A DNA stretch of 64,000 nucleotides from Selaginella moellendorffii (lineage: Eukaryota; Streptophyta; Lycopodiopsida; Selaginellales; Selaginellaceae). A program made the position numbers and the translations under genes. The DNA lies in assembly GCF_000143415.4 (NCBI RefSeq), contig NW_003314291.1:297390-361389 (forward strand), read 5' to 3'. The first letter of the stretch is position 1. Each line of letters starts with the position of its first letter. Of this stretch, positions 57,020-64,000 are shown one piece after another. The notes under the pieces are model-generated. The model had not been told where the DNA came from, ran no database searches, and worked only from the letters and a program-made list of their open reading frames with translations.

Positions 57020-58020
57020 GAGATGGCAGTTAGGTTAGGAATTAGATTTTGTAACTTTGATTATGAATGGGAAGATATGATGTCAATCTAGAAAGACGCT
57101 TGCTGTCTGATCAATCTTGGTGCCAACAAAATCTGGTGAGTTCTGTAGATTGTGATCCAAAAGCTGCAGCAGCAGATAGAGGTGGAACTGTGATGGAGAG
57201 ATATCCACAGCAGCACACTGGGAGCCAGATGAAGGAGCCTCAGATTCAAATTATGATAGCGGCACATTGGGAGCCAGAGGAGCCAGGCAGAGATCTCCAA
57301 TCCAAGAGGATTTTCATCCAGATGGATGAATGTAACCTCTCATTAACTACACAAGAAGACACTCTACAGAAGTTTGGTGGTGTGTCCCTAAAGAGACTAT
57401 TAATGTCAAGCATGACATTCTGCCATAAATACCTTCACTTCTGGAGAACATGAAACAGATGGCTTGAAGGAACTCTATTAGTGATTAAGGAATTTTGGCA
57501 TGGCAGTAAATTTTGATAGAGTCATGGATTTTCTGTCAGGATCTCATTTCTGCATCAACATCTCCACATGCAATGTGAATGGCAAAGAAAATTTACAAGA
57601 GGAGAAAGATCACAAAAGGTGATTGTTTGTTCATTCTTTTTTTCTTGCGTGTTCTTATTTTCAGGGTCCCATGCTTAGCATCACTCCAAAGAAGGCCAAT
57701 TGGGACTTGTGTAAAGACCTACAAAGAAGCTGGAGAAACTGGAGAAACAAACAATGCATGCTATTCTAAGCTTCTATGTTCTTGAAACTTATCTTAGTTT
57801 TCTTTCTCTCTGGCTGCTCAAAGCAGGCTATAACAAGACTAAATTAAGTTTCTATTCTCTACGATGTCACTTTTTTGTTCTCAAGCTTTGATATTTAGAG
57901 CTGTTTCTGCTTGAGCACTTTGACCACCAGTTCCTTTGGGTGCATAATCCTGTAGTGCCACTTTTTTAAGCCTGCTTATCTGCTTGATAAAGAGAGGAAG
58001 TGGCTGCAATCTCGTTTGAT
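57020..58020. other. Non-coding part of block C
   Basis: This is the reverse of 29430-30340 in block A. An open stretch of 128 codons at 57067-57453 exists on the plus strand but is broken in copies A and B and has no recognised domain, so it is not called as a gene. Confidence 0.5.
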
Positions 58021-58960
58021 TTGCTTCTTCTCATTACTAGGGTTTGGGACCACTAGGTTGTGCTCCAAAGAAGGCAGGATTTTGTTTCTCAAGATTACGT
58101 TGCATTTCTAGAGTAAGGCTGTGGTGTCGTCGCAGAACCTCGAAGAAGGCAAGATTTAGTTTGATTTCTTCTTCTCAAGTGCTTGACATTGCCAAGGTTT
58201 GGGAGGCTATAGCATCATCACAGTACCACTAAGTTGCGATCAGAGGAGAACAATCTCAAAACACACTCACCGACCAGCTCTAAATGGAGTGCGACATAAG
58301 TCAATTCCATTCATGTTGATGTCTTGCTTAAGCAATCTCTCTGGAGACCAGATGGATAGATTTTTGGACCACATGTTTACTATGGCTATGCAGGGATGTG
58401 GTGAGCAGCCAAGCTTACATCATGAATTGCCAACCAAGACCAGGAGAGCAAGGATGCATCTGAAGAGTTTCCTTCACAACAGCTTGGCTAGTGAAATTTT
58501 TGTCATTCTTCCTAAAATTTTGCCATAAAAGTTTCCATAAAAGTTTTTTTGAAAAAATCCTCTATCCAGGCTGGCAGTGTTACTTGAGGCTGTAAATATC
58601 ACCAGCAAGCCTATTATTGAAAAGAACTGTAAATGTGGGAAGAACCTTCTAACTGTCAATAGAAGAAGAAAAAAAAAACACTTAGTAGTACTTACCATGA
58701 ACTCTATGTTCTTCCACAGTTTCCATGAAGGAGTTATGTGTCTATTTACCTGCAAAGTGAAAGAAATCATCTCAAACCTACTGAAAAAAAAGCTTAACAC
58801 TAGGATCTTTGATGAAAAACTATTGCAGTTGCCAACTATAATCCAAGCCTACTCCATATGCAAAAGCATGAATCAAGTCATGTAATTATCACTGAAAATA
58901 CCAGCTTTTCCAAATCGAAGCTTCCTCTTGCTTCCACAAAACACATCTGAAAGTCATAAA

Positions 58961-59389
58961 CTTCAAGCACTTCTTGGCTGCTTCTCTTAGAAATGGAAGT
59001 GCATGCTCTCCTATGTCAGAAAAAGAATAGCTTTTGTCTATAAAAATGTTAAAAAGAGAGATTTTGATTGGTATTATAGGATTTTGTTTATTATACTGGA
59101 CTGGATAGCAACATAGCTTTTCGATCTTCCTCGCATTCATTACTATTCTTCTCAAAACTTGGTAGCCATCATTTTCACTAAAATCTAAAACAAGCACTAA
59201 CTAAAGTCATGTAGATACTTAAGTTCATTAAGAAATTTAGACCACATAAAGTGCTGGTATGGTAGCAAGAATTATAGTTGAGGCCTTTGGAGTATGTACA
59301 ATGTTTGTCAGGGAAAGCTAAACAAAGCTAAATATGAAAGACTTCCTGACTCTCACTAGAAAAGGTAGACAAACCAAAAAGACACAAGT
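58961..59389. other. Intergenic, no feature recognised
   Basis: No open frame or repeat match is obvious. It lies just beyond the end of block C homology with block A. Confidence 0.35.
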
Positions 59390-61930
59390 GCTCACATGTG
59401 AAAAAATATGTGGGATTGAGAGCTTTTTCTTTGGCAAGGCTATTGTTAAACATGACTTTCACTCAAAAGCATTAACATAAATCTTTCAAGGAATAACAAC
59501 AAAAAAAAAAGAAAGTGGAAAGAAAAATAAGATGAAAAACCTCTCATCCAAATCTCTTACTCAAAAGCTTTAGAAACAAGCTTTCATGGAAGAAGAAATC
59601 AAATAAAAAAATAACAATAAAACTTAAGGTTTTATTTAAAGTTTTTTGTTGCAAATGTGATTGTAGATATCAAAAATTATCTATTGGTAAGTCTTTTCAA
59701 ATATTCTTCTCTTATTGCCATAACGGCAAAAAGTCAGTATTGTTAATTCTCTTTATTAGTCTTTGTCCAAGTTAGTTGAAAAATTGATCATTATGTATAT
59801 GCTTATCCCAGATAAACATAAGGTAAGAACTTCTATGTGTTTTTGCTAAGTACATTCAACCTAAGATAAGAAACTCATATATTACTTTGCACTTATTAGT
59901 GTTGGGAATCCCTGCAATATTAACATTGGTCCCTTAATATTCATTATATAATAGCTTATTGTGTCTGCCAAAACACTCTTATTATCATTCCCCATTTGGT
60001 CCCATTAACAATTTATAAAAAGTTATAAAATCTAGATTTATTAGTGAGACATATCTATGATATGTAAAGATTATCTTGAATATGATGGTTTTGAACTTGC
60101 ATTAGATTTACAATCTAGCACCATTCCACATTTAGAAAATCTTGTCCTTATATTGCATCTAGAGGCCCAAACTCCATACTATGCTAACCAATGGAGTACC
60201 TATATTTTTATGTTAAGCCACTAATATGCTGAAATAGTATTAAACTCTATTAGCTTTGTTTTGTGTGTTGGTCTTAGTGTTAGGATATTAGATCTTTTAA
60301 AACTATTCCAAAGTCATTCTATACTCCTGCCTTTTTGGTCATTAAGTTATATATTTAAAAGTTATTTTATGCCTTAGTTCCTTCACTCTAGAGCTATATA
60401 CCTAAGAGTTTGGCTTCATTCTTTCATTCAGTGCCTTGAGGCCTTGAAACTTAAGTTTCACTCTACTGCTTTTGGCCTATGTATTTAAGGGTTTAGGTTT
60501 CACTTTATGGTTATTCTATAGTAAATCACTATAAGGTAAATTGTAAAAACCATGTATATTACATTTTTAAGTAGAAAGATTTTACTTCTTGGTTTTTTTT
60601 TTTTTTTTTTAATTGTTGTTTATTTGATTTTACCTTGGATTTTTTTGTTGTTATTGGATTGTAAGTGATGAAATATTTTTTTGTTATTGAATTTTATTAT
60701 TATTATTAGATTTCACCTTTTGGATTTTGGGGTCCCAATTCTTTAACTCAAAAGCTTTAAAACAAAGCTAAAACTAAAGTAAAAGTAATAAGAACCAATC
60801 ATCCCATTCTAATCTTAATTATTGCCAATCCAGGAAAATCATACTAGTGATCTAGTGAAATTGCTAGAAAGTATATATATTGATATAATTTTGATTATAA
60901 ATGGGAGATATTGACTAACATAATGTGGCCACAATGCCCTATTAAGTATTATGCCTTAAAATGAAAAAAATTTATAGATGAGTTTGATGTGGATCTGGAA
61001 AATACTTGTTGTTCAATTGATCTTGGCATCAACATTGTTGTTGATATTTAGTGAATTATATTAGTGATCTAGAAACCACAGTAGTAGATAGTGTTTAAGA
61101 TCTAGGTGGAGTTAGAGAAGATCATAATGGAGCAATAGCAGATATAGCATTAGATTGTGAAGTAATAATAGCCTTATTAAAACCTAAAGGTATGTAAAAA
61201 GCTAAGTGAAGCTTTAGATTCAGATTGTGATCTAGAGCTTGGGAAAGCTGCATTATTACACTGGGAGCCAAACGGTAAAAAGCCTCAACCTAAGCTAGCT
61301 AGAGCCTCAAATTGAGATAATGATCCAAAGCTTAAGGAAGCCATAATAGTATATTAGGAGCTAGAGGAGGAAGCCTTAAATTCAGATTATGATTTGGAGT
61401 TTAATGGAGCCATAACAGCTAGAAAAGTTAGGTAAAGAGCTTGAATTTGAGAGGATTTTCATCTAGGTGCAATAAATAATGAATGAATAGAACCTTTCTT
61501 TAGCTACACAAAAAGACATTTTACAAAATTCTGGAGGTGTGTTCACGAAGAGACTATTATAGAGATATAAATAATTTTGAACAAGGTCTTATTGTAGTGA
61601 AGGTAACTTATCCTGCTATAAATGCCTTTTCTTATGAAGAAAACAAAATGAATGGTTTAAAGAAACTCTATCGATGATCAAGGAATTTTAACATGGCAAT
61701 AAGTTTTGGCAGTCATAGATTTTAGGATCCAAATTTATCTTTTGGATCAATCAAGGTAATATATCATTCAAATTTTTATCCTCTATTCTAAAGGTTCCTT
61801 TTCACAAAAAGTGATCTTTATCACTATGGGGTGATTTTACATTAGGATGGCTGTTAAGGCTCAAAGATCGTCCACCACCTTTATGCCATCATAAAATCTG
61901 AAATTCTGAATGGTGGAGAAGTTTATTTAA
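59390..61930. repeat. AT-drifted copy of BTB intron and block A/C sequences (block D)
   Basis: At 59390-59590 the sequence follows the BTB intron 1 text of 28405-28630 (GCTCACATGTGAAAAAA, GTGGGATTGAGAGCTTTTT). At 60750-60850 it follows 28600-28840. At 60890-61580 it follows 57050-57420 with many C-to-T and G-to-A changes, and 61600-61920 matches 40200-40440. The middle (59650-60560) has weak similarity to gypsy LTR-adjacent text, such as TTGCCATAACGGCAAAAAGT against 39375-39395. It is non-coding throughout and includes an 18-T run near 60593. Confidence 0.7.
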
Positions 61931-62119
61931 ACCATTACCACTATTTTTTATTCCCTTTTCAAGAAGTTTAACTAAAAAGGATATCAAATAGGTGTTAAGC
62001 AACTTTCAGTAATGATCTAGAGTAACTTTTCCTCACAAGTGTAGAAGTGGATTTCAATTATCCAGAGGCAAGTGATTTATTTTGAGAGTTTTGCTTTTTG
62101 CTTTTATAGGAGATTATCC

Positions 62120-64000
62120 TACTTTGTGTAAGGCCAAAATATTTCTCTCTGGAGCTCTCCATTGTCATTGACACTTTTTTTTAATAAGGAGAATCACAAA
62201 TGTACAGGACCACATTGATATTTAAGAAAAGAAGAAGAGGACAAAAGTTATCATATATCTCAATAATTGATTGCAAAGTAGATTTCTAACACAAAAAAGG
62301 CTTGTAAGCATACTCCTCATCCATATCAAAGAGTTACATGAAATGCTATTACCAAAGTTTTAGCAACTGGGTATTTTGAGAGTATTAGATACAAACTTAT
62401 GATGAACTTTAAAGAAAAATGAACTTTTGTTTCTATTTTAAAACTTTAGAGGCTTTACAAGATATATGAATTTGATTTGTTGCTGCTTTGAAATTTTTTA
62501 TAATGTACTTTTTATAGAAATTGAGTGTTATGATGTGTATTTTATCATGAATAAGATTTACTGCTTAATCATAAAAGCAAAGTTGACAAGATTGTTATAT
62601 ATATCTGACAATAACTACCTTTTAACATAGTAGGAAGCATTTAGCCTCAGGAATTTGAACAATACCAACTATTCAATGTTGAAGAAAACAAAGCATTCAT
62701 TCAACTTTTCTTGATCTAATTTTTTAATGTTCCCAAAGATATTTTAAATTGATATTATACACTTTTTTTACACACATACAGTTGCAGAAGGTTAGACAAA
62801 AAGTGCTCTTTAAGTTAAAAGGACACTCTTGTGTGCTTTTGGTATTTATTGTGAAAAAATCTTATAAACTAAACATATCACCACTTGAGTATGGTTTTTA
62901 TCTTTTCCACTCTTAATATTCATTTTTATTATTCATAAAGTGGGGAGATGATCAATAATATGGAGTGGCATGTGTCACATTACATAATATGGTGCTATAG
63001 GTTTGAGAGGATAGTCAAGAAGTATTCAAGCATTATGAATAACTAACATATTTCATTTATATCGTTTACTTATTTTCTATTTTAATAATTGATGACAAGT
63101 GATGTAAGTTCAATCTATTACTTCTCAAAACTTTTAACAACTGAAGTTATATATGATAGATTTGACAATGAAGACAGCAAATTACCTTTAGAATGGCTAT
63201 AAACTCTTATTAGAATAGCTGTACAAAAAATTATGGAAAGAGTGTTAAATATATATATAGTAAATTGTTGATTATTACAAGTTTTGAGTTGGTATTTTGA
63301 TGCACATATAAGCTCAAAAGAGGAGGCTTAAAAAGTCGGAAGTCAACTTATTAAATTTGTTGAGAAGTGAAAATTTAAGTCCATTTTCTAAACTACTTTA
63401 TTAAGAGGTGTTTTCTATGAAACAGGAAAGAGAGTGATATTATCAAATGGACATTAAGTAGAGAGTAAATATTTTTACATGCTTAAAGGCCATAATTTAT
63501 ATTTTCAAGGGAGTTATTTGAAATGAGGCATGCAATTCCTTTCTTTGTATTTTGTTTTGAATGGTCTGTTATTTTTAGCTCAAAGTTATAGGAAACACCA
63601 TCTACTTCCTTTGCCTATAGAAAAATTCTTCCTTTCAATCTCAGATATTTTACATCATTGTCTTTTACTTGAGTTTCACCACAACACAAATTTAGCCTTT
63701 GAATACAAGCTCCATGACAAACTACTTCAACTAAGACATATAAGGAATTTACCAATTTATCCAAGAAAAGGCAATATTATAGGTAATGGTTTAACACCAT
63801 CCATCCATCATCCATCATGAAATTCAACTTTTATAACAATACAAGAATGATGAATGGTCTTTGAGCTTTGATAATCATCCCAATATAGAATCGATACATA
63901 TTGACAAGGATCACCCTATATGAAAAAGAACCTTTATAAAAGACGATAGAAAGTTGAATGATACATTATCTTGATTGATCCAAAAGATGAATTTAAATCT
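62120..64000. repeat. Long AT-rich repeat R, copy 3 (runs off the window)
   Basis: This follows R1 from 46890 and R2 from 52186 in the same orientation, and at the window end it still matches R2 at about 53690. By analogy with R1 and R2, another BTB/PEBP/ECH2 block may lie beyond the window; that is a prediction. Confidence 0.85.

Larger units (their letters stand above)
54560..58960. repeat. Segmental duplication block C
   Basis: The block contains a BTB exon 1 fragment, PEBP copy C (+), ECH2 pseudogene copy C (-) and the sequence matching 32190-33430 of block A. The PEBP/ECH2 segment (about 55075-58020) is inverted relative to block A. It is the most complete copy of the ECH2 remnant. Confidence 0.85.

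Noticed and set aside
57067-57453. 128-codon plus-strand frame in block C containing a stretch like QMDECNLSLTTQEDTLQK
   Set aside because: It is broken in blocks A and B and in the AT-drifted copies, has no known domain or start context, and the sequence is part of a dispersed repeat.

Overview
The window looks like nuclear DNA of a vascular plant, most probably a lycophyte of the Selaginella type. The evidence is a set of plant-only gene families (XB3/XBAT32-type E3 ligase, STOP1 zinc finger, CP12, serine decarboxylase), very compact genes with many introns of only about 40-80 bp, intergenic gaps down to about 165 bp, and a Ty3/gypsy retrotransposon. The species is inference; the gene family calls rest on recognisable protein motifs.

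Gene-dense half (about 0.8-29.3 kb). In order: an ankyrin/RING E3 ligase (+); an NB-ARC remnant (-); an intronless IFRD-family gene (-) with a rearranged partial tandem copy beside it; a frameshifted LEA-like remnant (+); two multi-exon minus-strand genes I could not assign; a gypsy integrase/chromodomain relic; ABCF3/GCN20-type ATPase (-); UTP25/DEF ribosome biogenesis factor (-) with telo-box-like promoter repeats; STOP1-type zinc finger (-) divergent from APC5 (+); serine decarboxylase (+) followed by a 67-bp tandem repeat; CP12 (-); and a BTB/POZ protein (-). These are mostly single-copy housekeeping or regulatory genes with no obvious common pathway.

Duplicated and transposon-rich half (about 28.4-64 kb). 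A block holding BTB exon 1, a 5'-truncated peroxisomal enoyl-CoA hydratase 2 (ECH2) pseudogene and an intact secreted PEBP-domain gene occurs three times (near 29-33 kb, 49.4-52.2 kb and 54.6-58.9 kb). The ECH2+PEBP segment is inverted in the first copy relative to the other two. All three PEBP genes keep full 196-codon reading frames, while the BTB and ECH2 passengers are broken. The blocks are separated by a long AT-rich repeat (R) present three times, and further AT-drifted copies of the same sequences lie at 59.4-61.9 kb. A degenerate gypsy element (33.4-40.2 kb) sits between the first block and a 5'-truncated SEC24 gene.

Between 41.7 and 44.7 kb lies a four-member cluster encoding very small secreted peptides built from a 14-residue repeat with the pattern C-x3-W-x-W-x4-C. 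One member is intact and three carry frameshifts. I do not recognise this family, and it is the best candidate here for something undescribed. From about 44.8 kb to the end I see no intact gene other than the two PEBP copies.
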